This document shows positions 53,741-64,000 of a DNA stretch of 64,000 nucleotides, in pieces. The position numbers and the translations under genes were made by a program. Source of the stretch: Lumbricus rubellus (lineage: Eukaryota; Annelida; Clitellata; Crassiclitellata; Lumbricidae); the NCBI GenBank assembly GCA_945859605.1, contig OX243820.1:33095328-33159327 (forward strand). Direction: 5' to 3'. Positions within the stretch are counted from its first letter, which is position 1. Each line of letters opens with the position of its first letter. The notes under the pieces are model-generated. The model saw nothing but the letters and a program-made list of their open reading frames with translations. It had not been told where the DNA came from and did not search any database.

Positions 53741-54302
53741 GACCAAAGCATCAACTCCATATCTCGATGTCTTCCATCACCAACCATCGCAGCAGCAGCA
53801 GCAGTAGCAGCAGCAGCAGCAGCCGTGCTATATCATTGGATCGACTAAAAGTGTCTGCTGTATGGGTGCTTACCGACGATTGAAAGATTGCTTGTGGAAG
53901 GAGCTAGGAAGGCGGAGAAGATACAATGGCAGGATGTAGGCTATAGTGGAGAGAGAGAAAAAGAGAGACAGAGTGAGATGTAGCAGAGAGAAACAGGTAG
54001 ACAGACAGCCAAACAGACAGACAGAGGCAGAGACAGAGACACAGTCAGAGATAGAGACAAAGAGACAGAGATAGATAGAGAGACAGAGAGAATGAGTGGA
54101 GGAAACTGATGAATTTAGGATAAAATCTAGCAAATTAGTTTACGAACGAACGAACGAAAGAAGTAAAGATTCAACCGTTTAATACATAAGCTTAAAAATT
54201 TGTTAATGGGCGAAAAAGGAAGCAAGACTAGTGCCGTAAAAAATTAAGAAAGCAGAAGAGAGTAAAGAAGAAGAAAGGAATAAATAGTCGAAAAACAAAC
54301 GA

Positions 54303-54400
54303 TTGAATTAAATGAATGTATGAATGAATGTATGAATGAATGTATGAATGAATGAATGAATGAATGAATGAATGAATGAATGAATGAATGAATGTATGGG
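54303..54400. repeat. (GAAT)n array
   Basis: GAATGAAT repeats with GTAT variants. Confidence 0.9.
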
Positions 54401-54894
54401 TGAACGAACGACAGAGGAAAGAAAAAGAAACAAGAAAGACAAGAAGGATGAACAGGAAAATGGTCATTGGTCAAAAGGAGAGAGAAATATAAACAAGCGA
54501 ATGAAGCTCAATGAGCGAGAGCAAATGAACAACGGAATGAGTTATGGAATTGGATTGAGTTATGGAGTGCAGCAGGAAGCAGACATACATGATATCACGA
54601 GCAGGTGCATTACATGGCGAAAAGAAAACTAAAGAGATTATATATAATAATAGACCCTGAAAACATCGATAAATCCATTGAGATATAAATTGGCGAGACT
54701 ATGTGTGCGAGTGCGTGAGTGTGTATAATGTATATAGTATTAAATATATATATATAAATTATATATACGTATGCATAATGTATGTATATATATATATATA
54801 ATCGCGATATGGCGATGGACTTTATGTCTCATGGAATTACTTCCGAAGGACAGAAATAAAATATCGAGATATATATGTATATATATATAATTAT

Positions 54895-55397
54895 TAGCTG
54901 TACCCAGCCACGCGTTGCTGTGGCAGAAAAGACATCCCCCTCTCCCCCCCCCCCCCCTCCCCCTCCCCCTTCCCTCCCCTCCCCATCCCCCTCCCCTCCT
55001 CTCCCCTTCCTCTCCCCCTCCGTCCCCCTCCCTCACACCATCCTTTACTGACAGCGGATATAGCCCAAGAATGTTAGAAGGCCGCTTTCGTAATATTCGA
55101 CTCGCTTATGACGTCACGGGACGCAACCTCATTGATGTATCGTCACTGTGTTTTACGGGTGAAGACAATTCTGAAATTTTGCAAGCGCGTGGTTTGGTTG
55201 AGTTTGCAAATGGCGGTCGAACGTATTGCAAAGTTCACTTTTTGTGGAAAAGATTGCGTTTTTTCGTGGAAAAGAAATCCTATGACACGGTGCTATTAGA
55301 ATGGAAGGTTTTGGTAAATTTTCACAACAATCGGTGCGTGAGTTTCGGCGTGATTGCGTGAAGAACTATTGGAAAGTTTCATTTTTATTTATATAGA
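54895..55397 (+). mobile_element. Full copy of the 28274-type retroelement-like repeat
   Basis: TAGCTGTACCCAGCCACGCG to TTTTTATTTATATAGA. It differs from the 28274 copy by a longer C/CT-rich stretch and only a few substitutions in the last 340 bp (for example GTTAGAAGG for GTTATAAGG). AT-rich flanks hide any target duplication. A mariner-type element begins about 12 bp downstream. Confidence 0.75.
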
Positions 55398-55408
55398 TAT
55401 AATATATA

Positions 55409-56429
55409 CACCGTGATTCAAAAAAAGGAAGCCAAATTGTTTTTCATATATCTCTAATGCCTGATAACATATCAGGCTAACATTTTCCAAATATTTAGAG
55501 AATTGGACCAAGAATATGATTCCAAAATTTCATGAGACAAAGTTGAACGGATAAAAAGATAAGAATCTTTAAACTTCATATGCCGAAATTACCGTTTACA
55601 AGCAATTTTCTGTCAGATTCAGTAAAATGTAAGTCAAACTTTTCTCATATCTCTAATGCCTGATGATCAATCATTCTAAAATTTTCCAGATATGTAGATA
55701 ATTGAACTAGCAATATGACCCCAACAGTATGATTTGATTATTTAATTAAATAAGATGCTCAAAATGTCATCCTCCAGCTTGCATGCAAGCCTTGAGGCGC
55801 TGGCGCCATTAGGCAACAAGCATCGTTGATTATCCTCTGGTCCAGACCATCCCACACTTCCAACAAGCGTTGCTTCAGATCGTTTATATCATGGATTGTT
55901 GTCTGGTAGACTCGGTCTTTCATTATGCACGCTACACACTTTATATTCCGTAAAATTTTACTCCAGGATCACTGAAGACCAAAATTGGGAACTATCAGGC
56001 ATCAAAACTGCAGCGAACACCATAACAGATTTGCTGAAAACTGAAATTTCCGGAGATGAAGTTTAAATATTCATATCTTTCTATCCGTTCAAATTTATTA
56101 CATGATATTTTGGAATCCTATTCTAGGTTCAATTCTCTAAATATCTGGAAACTTTTAGTATGATTAATTATCAGGCATTGGAGATATAATAAAAACAGTT
56201 GAGCTTACTTTTTTATTGAATCTGACAAAAAATTGCTTGTAAACGGCAATTTCAGCATATGAAGTTTAAAGATTCATATCTTTTTATCCGTTCAACTTTA
56301 TCCCATGAAATTTTGGAATCATATTCTTGGTCCAATTCTCTAAATAGTTGGAAAATTTTAGCGTGATATGTTATCAGGCATTACAGATATATGAAAAATA
56401 ATTTGGCTTACTTTTTTTGAATCACGGTG
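55409..56429. mobile_element. Tc1/mariner-type element, TA flanked, decayed transposase
   Basis: CACCGTGATTCAAAAAAAGG at the left, CTTTTTTTGAATCACGGTG at the right, TA on both sides (55407-55408, 56430-56431). Long inverted arms (GATTCATATCTTTTTATCCG and complement) extend several hundred bases. On the minus strand near 55760-55810 the sequence reads RLKACMQAGG, like a mariner transposase C-terminus. Truncated copy at 25919-26041. Confidence 0.8.
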
Positions 56430-56536
56430 TACATACATACATATACAAAAATTATACATATGCATAACGCGCCCACTATACATGTAGGATAAATTACGAT
56501 TCAGACACTTCTACTGTCATGGGGGAAATTCTATAG

Positions 56537-57364
56537 CAGGGATGTCAAAGAGCTGGCCCGCGGGCCATTTCTGGCCCGCCGACGAATTTTTTCTGGCCCG
56601 CGGAGCCTTCCCTAAAGATTACAAAATTAGAGGATAAAAGTTCAAATTTTGATATTTTACAGTCAGCGCCAAATACATGAAAGTTTTTTTCTTACTGACG
56701 TCACTTTTGCTCTGACGCACGGCTCTCTTTAGACTGTGTAATTTGTGTATCATTCTATGGTTTCCAGTTGGATGTCTGTTAACAAAATTATGAAAGTTAC
56801 GAAACACTTATAGCCTAATATTTATAATGTTGTCAAAATTTAATAGGAAACGAAAGTGGACATTGAATCAAGACCTTTCGGCGATATTTGGATGGATATG
56901 TATTTATTTGTTAAATACAACAGTTATCCAGTATGTTTAATTTGTCAGGAAAACGTTAGCGTTGTGAAGGAATAGGCCTAGAAGACTTAAACTTAAGGTG
57001 ATAATTTTTTTATTGCGTGCTTACCGGTAGGCCTAGAATGTGAGCCATTTATTTTATGACAATGCCTAGATTCCTAGAAACTCGAATACAATTACAATAG
57101 GCTTAGGCCAAAAGCTTAACGAGTGGCAATTGATGAAAATCAAAATTAAGATTTTATAAGCCTCCCTATTTCGCTGCTGTTATGCTAAAAATTGCACCAT
57201 TTGAGATTAACTTATACAAAAAATTTCTGGGAATTGGCTGACCCAGCCCGGAGCTCCCGCTCAGATCACTACCCAATTTTGCTCAGGAGCTTCGACACCC
57301 TGGCCCGCCACTTGTTAGAAGATGTTCACTATGGCCCGCCTCTCAAAAAGGTTTGACACCCCTG
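56537..57364. mobile_element. hAT-type element with exact 8-bp duplication
   Basis: CAGGGATGTCAAAGAGC at the left, GGTTTGACACCCCTG at the right; TTCTATAG occurs at 56529-56536 and at 57365-57372. GGCCCGC motifs lie near both ends. No transposase frame survives. Confidence 0.85.
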
Positions 57365-57635
57365 TTCTATAGGAAAGAAGTCTCACTTAGCGTCCGCAAA
57401 TATATAAGCTTACTTGGCTCTGTAAGTGTACTCAATATGTGCAGGTATAACCTGTCAGTTATAATATATATATATATATTAATAATATTACATATTAGTG
57501 GAGATAATTATTATCATATATATATATATATTATATATATATCCGCGTCCTCCATATGGACACATGAATCGCACTGTGTTCTTATTATAGACAAAACCGA
57601 TATATATACATAGGTCTTAAATTTATTTATATATA

Positions 57636-58857
57636 CAGGGTGCGGCCAAAAAAAATACCCCTTTACGAAAATCGCGATTTCTCAAAAACCGCTGCTCATT
57701 TTGTTATAAAACTTCACCAGTCTATTTGACACATATTTATCTACAACTTGGCTAAATTTAATGAAATTCGAATCATGAACACCAAAATGGTGCAACCCTG
57801 AAGTGAAACAATGCAATTTTCGTTTCAACAGACATTTAGTGACAGCAATAAGTAACAAAGTAACGGCGCAAACAGAAATGTAACAAAGTTCAAGGTTACT
57901 TATTGTTCTTGACAAGATTAGGCCACACTGTTAAGTTTTGTGCAATGAATGTTCGAAGTGAACACCGTTTGCTTTTACTCAAGCTTGCAGACGTTTTCGA
58001 AAGCCCAGAACAAACTTCTGAGTGGTCTCAAGTGGCAGGCCATTCCTAATGATTTGCAGCGTATTTTTCAGTTCAGAAATGTTCTTTGGCTTTGTGGTAA
58101 GTTTGTTGTAAGTCTCAAGCATTGCACCCCAGACATGCTGTCTGGGGTGCGTCGAGTGCGTTCATATTTTGGGAATTTGGCAGCCACGAATCCTTGTCGA
58201 TGAAGTCAAGACAGTGGCTTGTTAACCAATCTTGGGCCAGCTTGGCGCCGTGAGCGGGCGCTCCATCTTGCTGAAAAGGGAACTGATTTCCCAAGACAGT
58301 GTGACAATCATCGACAAGCTTAGGCAAAAGATTCTCCACGTAGTAGGCTACTTAGCATTGACTTTGACCTTCTCGTCAATGAATTGTAAGCGTTCTTTAC
58401 CCTCATAGCTGACACATGCAGTAAGAATGATGTGGGGAGAGAACTTAGCTCTTTCGACCAACAGACGCTTGGATGGATATCGGCTTTTTACTTCTACGCA
58501 CAGAGTGCCACAGACACGATTGTTTTGATTATTAATTGGTGGATTGATGTAAAAGATCTTTTCATCGGTGAAGAACACGATCCACAAAGCGGAAATGACG
58601 TAATTATGGCACACCACAGGCTATTTTATGTAAAAATATGATTTCTTATTTCGTGAATGCCTTGTTCAGTTGAAAAAATGAAGTTCTTTCTTCTGCCTGA
58701 TGTCTTGATCACAAAAATAAAGATACTGGCATAAAATTTTCAGAGAATGTGTAAAAATATGTTACGAATAAGAATGAAAATATTTGTAACAAAATATTCG
58801 GCGGTTTTCGAGAAATCGCAATTTTCGTAGGGGGGTATTTTTTTTGGCCGCACCCTG
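57636..58857. mobile_element. Tc1/mariner-type element with broken transposase
   Basis: Inverted ends of about 60 bp start CAGGGTGCGGCCAAAAAAAA and are repeated in complement at 58838-58857; TA flanks both sides (57634-57635, 58858-58859). The minus strand holds transposase pieces (see the pseudogene entry). Confidence 0.9.
57960..58640 (-). pseudogene. Tc1/mariner transposase remnant
   Basis: Minus-strand frames separated by stops and shifts carry two family hallmarks in the right order: FTDEKIFYINPP (near 58580-58540) and FQQDGAPAHGAKLAQDWL (near 58285-58230). These belong to the catalytic DDE/D domain. The frame breaks between them and the N-terminal DNA-binding part is not recognisable, so it is inactive. 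Confidence 0.85.
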
Positions 58858-59269
58858 TATATATATATATATATAATATTTATAAGCGCAAATAATTTCC
58901 CCTCGTCGGGTCCATAAAGACGCCACCATAAAGATATCAGCATGACATCATGCGTTCCCGCATGATATTGCAATCATTAAACGGGGTTGCCATTAATTAT
59001 ACATGCATAGTCTGCTGAATTTATCTGCCTTGCATGGAGTTCATAAAGTACTACCGCAAGTCTATCAACGTACTATAATATGCTCAATGCATGATGGCTC
59101 ATATCACGAGACACTGTATGAGCAATGGACACATTAAGATCAGTGCATCTTGCTATACAATATAGGCCTACATGGTCCTCACAAGTATACAGCAGAACAA
59201 TGTTGTTGGGACATCAGTGAAGATCTTCTTCCTGGCGGCTGCATGGTTAAGAGTTTCATTATGGATCGT

Positions 59270-59475
59270 TCTGTCTCTGTCTGTCTATCTTTCTGTCTCT
59301 GTCTCTCTCTCTGTCTCTATCTTTGTCTCTCTCTCTCTCTGTCTCTCTCTTCTCTCTGTCTCTGTCTGTCTGTCTCTGTCTCTGCCTGTCTGTCTGTCTC
59401 TCTCTGTGTCTGTGTCTGTGTCTCTGACTCTGCCTCTGTCTGTCTGTCTGTCTCTCTCTGTTTCTCTATCTCTAA
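59270..59475. repeat. (TCTG)/(TCTC) tract
   Basis: Mixed TCTG, TCTC and TCTT units; frames through it are artefacts. Confidence 0.9.
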
Positions 59476-59597
59476 TACATATATATATATATGTATGTAA
59501 ATACATGTAGCATATTATGAAGAATGATTGAGTTCGTGTGATGTTGATTAGCATATGCATGCTGTCATCTTCGATATTTATGAGGCTGCAGTGTAAT

Positions 59598-60260
59598 AGT
59601 CGTCGTCGTCGTCGTTGTTGTCGTCGTTGTCGTTGTCGTCGTCGTTGTCGCTATTTATTGTCTTCGATGATGATGTGCATCGTCGTCGATCATCAACGGC
59701 AGAGGAGAAAGGAGGGAGGAGACGGTGGGTGGAGGTGATGATAGTGGGGGGGTGGTGATGGTAGTGGAGGTGGTGATGGTGGGGGGACTGGGGGTGGTGG
59801 TGGGGGAGGTGGTGGTGGTGGGTGGTGGTGGGGGAGCTGCTGGTGGTGGTGGGTGGTGGTGAGTGGTGTGGGGATGGTGGGGTTGTTGCTGGGGTGGTGG
59901 TCGTTGGGGTAGGGTGGGGGTGGTGTGAGGGTGGGGTGATGGTGGGGTGGTTGTGGGGGTGGTGGGTGGTAGAGGGTTTTCGTGTGATGGGATGGCGAGA
60001 AAGTGGTAGAGATTGTTCAGGGAGTAGTGGAGGTGCGTGAACAACTGTGTTGGAAAGTTGTTGAGGGAAGTTGGTATAACGTTGTGATGAAGGTGGACGA
60101 AAGGGAAGGCTATGAGAAAGTGGTGGAACCGAGGGGGAGTGGTAGAGGCGGGCGAGGGAGTGGTGGAGGTGGAAGAAGATGTGTTTGAAGGCTGTGTGAA
60201 GGTGGTGGGGTGAGTTTTGGGTGGAGGTGGGTGGTGAAGGTGGGTGGGTGATGGTTGTTT
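59598..60260. repeat. GTC repeat followed by GGT-rich tract
   Basis: (GTC)n to about 59680, then more than 500 bp rich in GGTGGTGG on the plus strand, very strand-asymmetric (G far above C). The 307-codon minus-strand frame is a Thr/Pro/His-rich artefact. Confidence 0.9.
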
Positions 60261-60430
60261 GTGGTGATGAATTGGCGATCGGCGATGTGTTCACTGTCTC
60301 GTGAACGAAATTCGTTCCGCCCAGACGGCGCCTCTTCCTTCCTCCATCCATCCATGCATCCCTCCATCCCTCCCTACCTCCCTCCGTCTGTCTGTCTCTC
60401 CCTCTACCTGTCTTCGTGTCTGTCTTTCTA

Positions 60431-60461
<31 letters not shown>

Positions 60462-61083
60462 GTCTGTCTGTCTCTGTCATGTTGTCTTCTTCGTCTTCCA
60501 AAGGACTTGTCTCCTTTTATATATTATCTGAACTGGTGTGAGCGCCTCTAATTATACATTGTATATGTGCTGCATGCGAGAGGCGATATATAAATTTATA
60601 CATACAATGCAATACAACTCTCCTATAGCTACATGTCCATCGATGTTCCTCTCTCTGTATCTCTCTCGATGCCATCTTCTCTGTCTATCTTTCTCTACCT
60701 ATCTGTCTAAATATATCTGCCAATATATCTCTATGTCTCTCTGTCCTGCAAGGGATTAAAATATAGATACTGGCTGCTACAGTAGGCCCTATATACACTC
60801 CATAATCTTGGTACTTTTCACACTCCAACACTTTACCCAGCATATCCACTAGATCCCAAACCAACAACCACTCCTCAAACACTTTGACCAGACCTTCAAA
60901 CAAACCTTAACCATTCCGTACACGCTTTCCGCTAAGGAAGAGTACCTGGAAGGAAGGAAACTGAAGACGGCGAGAACAGGGAAAGCCGGAAAGGCATTCT
61001 TTTTCTATAACGTCTCTTTTAACCGTTTTCCATTTAATCTTGTCCATATACATGGGGTATCTTTATACGTCTCTGTTTTTCAA

Positions 61084-61235
61084 CCATAGATACATCCATC
61101 CATCCCTCCACCCATCCATCCGTCCATCCATCCACCCATCCGTCCATGCATCCACCCATCCATCCACCCATCCGTCCATGCATCCACCCATCCACCCATC
61201 CATCCACCCATCCTCCCATCCTCCCATCCACCAAT
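61084..61235. repeat. (CCAT)n-like tract
   Basis: CATCCATCCACCCATCCGTC repeats. Confidence 0.9.
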
Positions 61236-61334
61236 CCATAAGCTGTCGCTGATGATGTTTATCGTTTTAACTCCGCCACTTGCTAATCCATAAACCCCAA
61301 TTTCTCATTTACACTACTCGCCCGTATAAATGCA

Positions 61335-62140
<806 letters not shown>

Positions 62141-62194
62141 AGGAGAGAGACGTACGAATACACAGAGTAAGAGAGACACACAGACGACAACTAC

Positions 62195-62660
62195 ATGCAT
62201 GCATACATACATACATACATACATACATACATACATACATACATGCATGCATGCATGCATGCATGCATGCATGCATGCATGCATACATACATACATACAT
62301 GCATGCATGCATGCATGCATGCATGCATGCATGCATACATACATACATACATACATACATACATACATACATACATACATACATACATACATACATACAT
62401 ACATACATACATACATACATACATACATACATACATACATACATACATACATACATACATACATACATACATACATACATACATACATACATACATACAT
62501 ACATACATACATACATACATACATACATACATACATACATACATACATACATACATACATACATACATACATACATACATACATACATACATACATACAT
62601 ACATACATACATACATACATACATACATACATACATACATACATACATACATACATACAT
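62195..62660. repeat. (CATA)n array, about 465 bp
   Basis: Mostly uninterrupted CATA with two CATG patches near 62243-62285 and 62300-62335. The 140-274 codon Ile-His-Thr-Tyr and Tyr-Val-Cys-Met frames are artefacts. Confidence 0.97.
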
Positions 62661-63017
62661 AACACAATATATGTAACACAATATCCATCATCCAATCCCT
62701 CCCTTCCTTCCTCTCTCTGTCTCTGTCTGTCTGTCTGTCTGTCTCTTTTCTATCTCTATATATCTCTCTCGCTCTCCTTTCTCTGTCTCTGTCTCTGTCT
62801 CTGTCTTTGTCTCTGTCTGTGTCTCTGTCTGTGTCTCTGTCTTTGTCTCTCTCTCTCTCCTTTCCACTCTTTCGTCTGGCTTCTCATTTATACCGCACGC
62901 CCAATGCGCATCCCTGCACCGGTTGCCAAGGCAATCAGTCTCGCGTCGCCTAGCAACGTAGTACCTCAGTACACATTCTTGGATGGGTGTGCAAAGGCAG
63001 AGACGGATGGATGACTG

Positions 63018-63067
<50 letters not shown>

Positions 63068-63453
63068 TAGACAGACAGATAGACAGACAGATAGACAGAC
63101 AGAGAAAGATAGATAGATGGATGGATAGATGGATAGATAGATAGACAGATAGACGGATAGACAGATAGATAGATCGATAGAGATAGAGATAGAGGTACAG
63201 GATAGGATAGGGATTGGGTCCGAAACATAGCGAATAAAGACAGGTACAGAGAGGCAGAGAGATATATAGGGACTATTATGGGGACAGACGGAAAAAATGA
63301 TACATAAAAATAATGAATAAATGGAGACAGCGATAGACGGAGAGAGACACAGTTATATAGATAGACAGTGCGATATGAAGTGAGAAACAAACAGCAAGAG
63401 TTAGGAATAGAGAGAGCTACCTGCGTCATATATAGGTAGTCTAAAGTAGAGAT

Positions 63454-63488
<35 letters not shown>

Positions 63489-63510
63489 GCCAGACAGACA
63501 GACAGAGACA
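62645..63510 (+). repeat. Segmental duplication, copy 2, with diverged X-box pair
   Basis: Second copy of the 61335-62140 block. Its X-box pair is changed to GTTGCCAAGGCAAT (62922-62935) and GTCGCCTAGCAAC (62945-62957). Confidence 0.8.
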
Positions 63511-63674
63511 GACAGACAAAAAGACAAGGCAGTCAGAGAGAAAGAGAGAGACGCGCTAAGATACAGATACAGAGAGACAGACGAATGTCAATACTTTTTA
63601 GTCATTCCGTCGAGGGTGTCATCTCAGTTATCGATCTGATAATGATGGCACCTGATTCTTCTTTCCAATCACCA

Positions 63675-64000
63675 GCATCACGGAATCTCTGTCTCTGTCT
63701 CTGTCTGTCTCTGTATGTCTGCCTCTATGTGTCTCTCTCTGCCTGTCTGACTGTCTTTCTCACTCTGTGTGTGTGTCTCTCTGTGTTATGTCTGTCTGCC
63801 TGCCTGCCATGCTTGCCTATATCTCTGTCTCTTCGTCTGTCTCTGTCTCTGCCTGTCTCCCCGTCTGTCTGTCTCTTCGTCTGTCTCTGTCTCTGCCTCT
63901 GCCTCTGCCTCTCTGTCTGTCTCTGTCTCTGACTCTATCTCTATCTGTCTATCTGACTCTGTCTGTCTGTCTCTCTGTCTGTCTCTATCTGTCTGTCTGT
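63675..64000. repeat. (TCTG)/(TCTC) tract to the right edge
   Basis: Interrupted TCTGTCTC repeat continuing past the window. No gene seen. Confidence 0.9.

Noticed and set aside
53870..53920. Short minus-strand stretch before a GTAAGC donor, as an extra ARRDC exon
   Set aside because: Only about ten codons, without recognisable arrestin sequence; such a donor can occur by chance.
59578..60501. 307-codon minus-strand frame
   Set aside because: Made entirely of GGT-, GTC- and TCTG-type repeats, without any protein family features.
62191..62695. Poly-(Tyr-Val-Cys-Met) and poly-(Ile-His-Thr-Tyr) frames up to 274 codons
   Set aside because: A pure (CATA)n array is open in all phases because its period of 4 cycles through codons without stops.

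Overview
The window is nuclear DNA of an intron-rich animal that is probably not a vertebrate. Genes are split by many small introns with GT-AG borders, introns and spacers are full of DNA transposons, SINE-like elements and microsatellites, and proteins match animal families only at moderate similarity. The phylum cannot be told from this sequence. No bacterial-type operon, viral gene or CRISPR array is present. All names come from reading conserved motifs and comparing them with remembered family members; no search was run.

Layout. (1) 619-2494, minus: the first four coding exons of VIRMA (virilizer-like m6A methyltransferase subunit), running off the left edge. (2) 4781-19272, plus: 13 exons of an RNF31/HOIP-type RBR ubiquitin ligase (UBA, RING1, IBR, RING2, LDD), divergent from VIRMA. 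(3) 21904-42950, plus: a complete 24-exon K-Cl cotransporter (SLC12A4-7/KCC type); every junction keeps frame and the model gives 1158 residues. (4) 44473-51714, minus: the last five exons of an arrestin-domain (ARRDC/alpha-arrestin) gene, convergent with KCC, whose amino-terminal exons I could not find. (5) 52-64 kb: no recognisable gene; microsatellites, pyrimidine and purine tracts, and a chain of transposons.

Mobile DNA is the other main content. Several elements can be delimited by target-site duplications: hAT-type elements with 8-bp duplications (23671-25140, 44967-45154, 49242-49448, 56537-57364), Tc1/mariner-type elements flanked by TA (6607-7223, 55409-56429, 57636-58857), four tiny palindromes bounded by TTAA, a retroelement-like repeat with a 10-bp duplication (28274-28715), three tRNA-headed SINEs, and a fold-back element carrying a TTAGGG-like minisatellite (39451-41257). 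Two arrays look like transcription-factor sites: a YY1-consensus minisatellite between the convergent KCC and ARRDC genes, and duplicated paired X-boxes near 61.6 and 62.9 kb.

The genes are unrelated in function (RNA methylation, linear ubiquitin signalling, chloride/volume control, receptor trafficking) and show no sign of working together beyond being neighbours.
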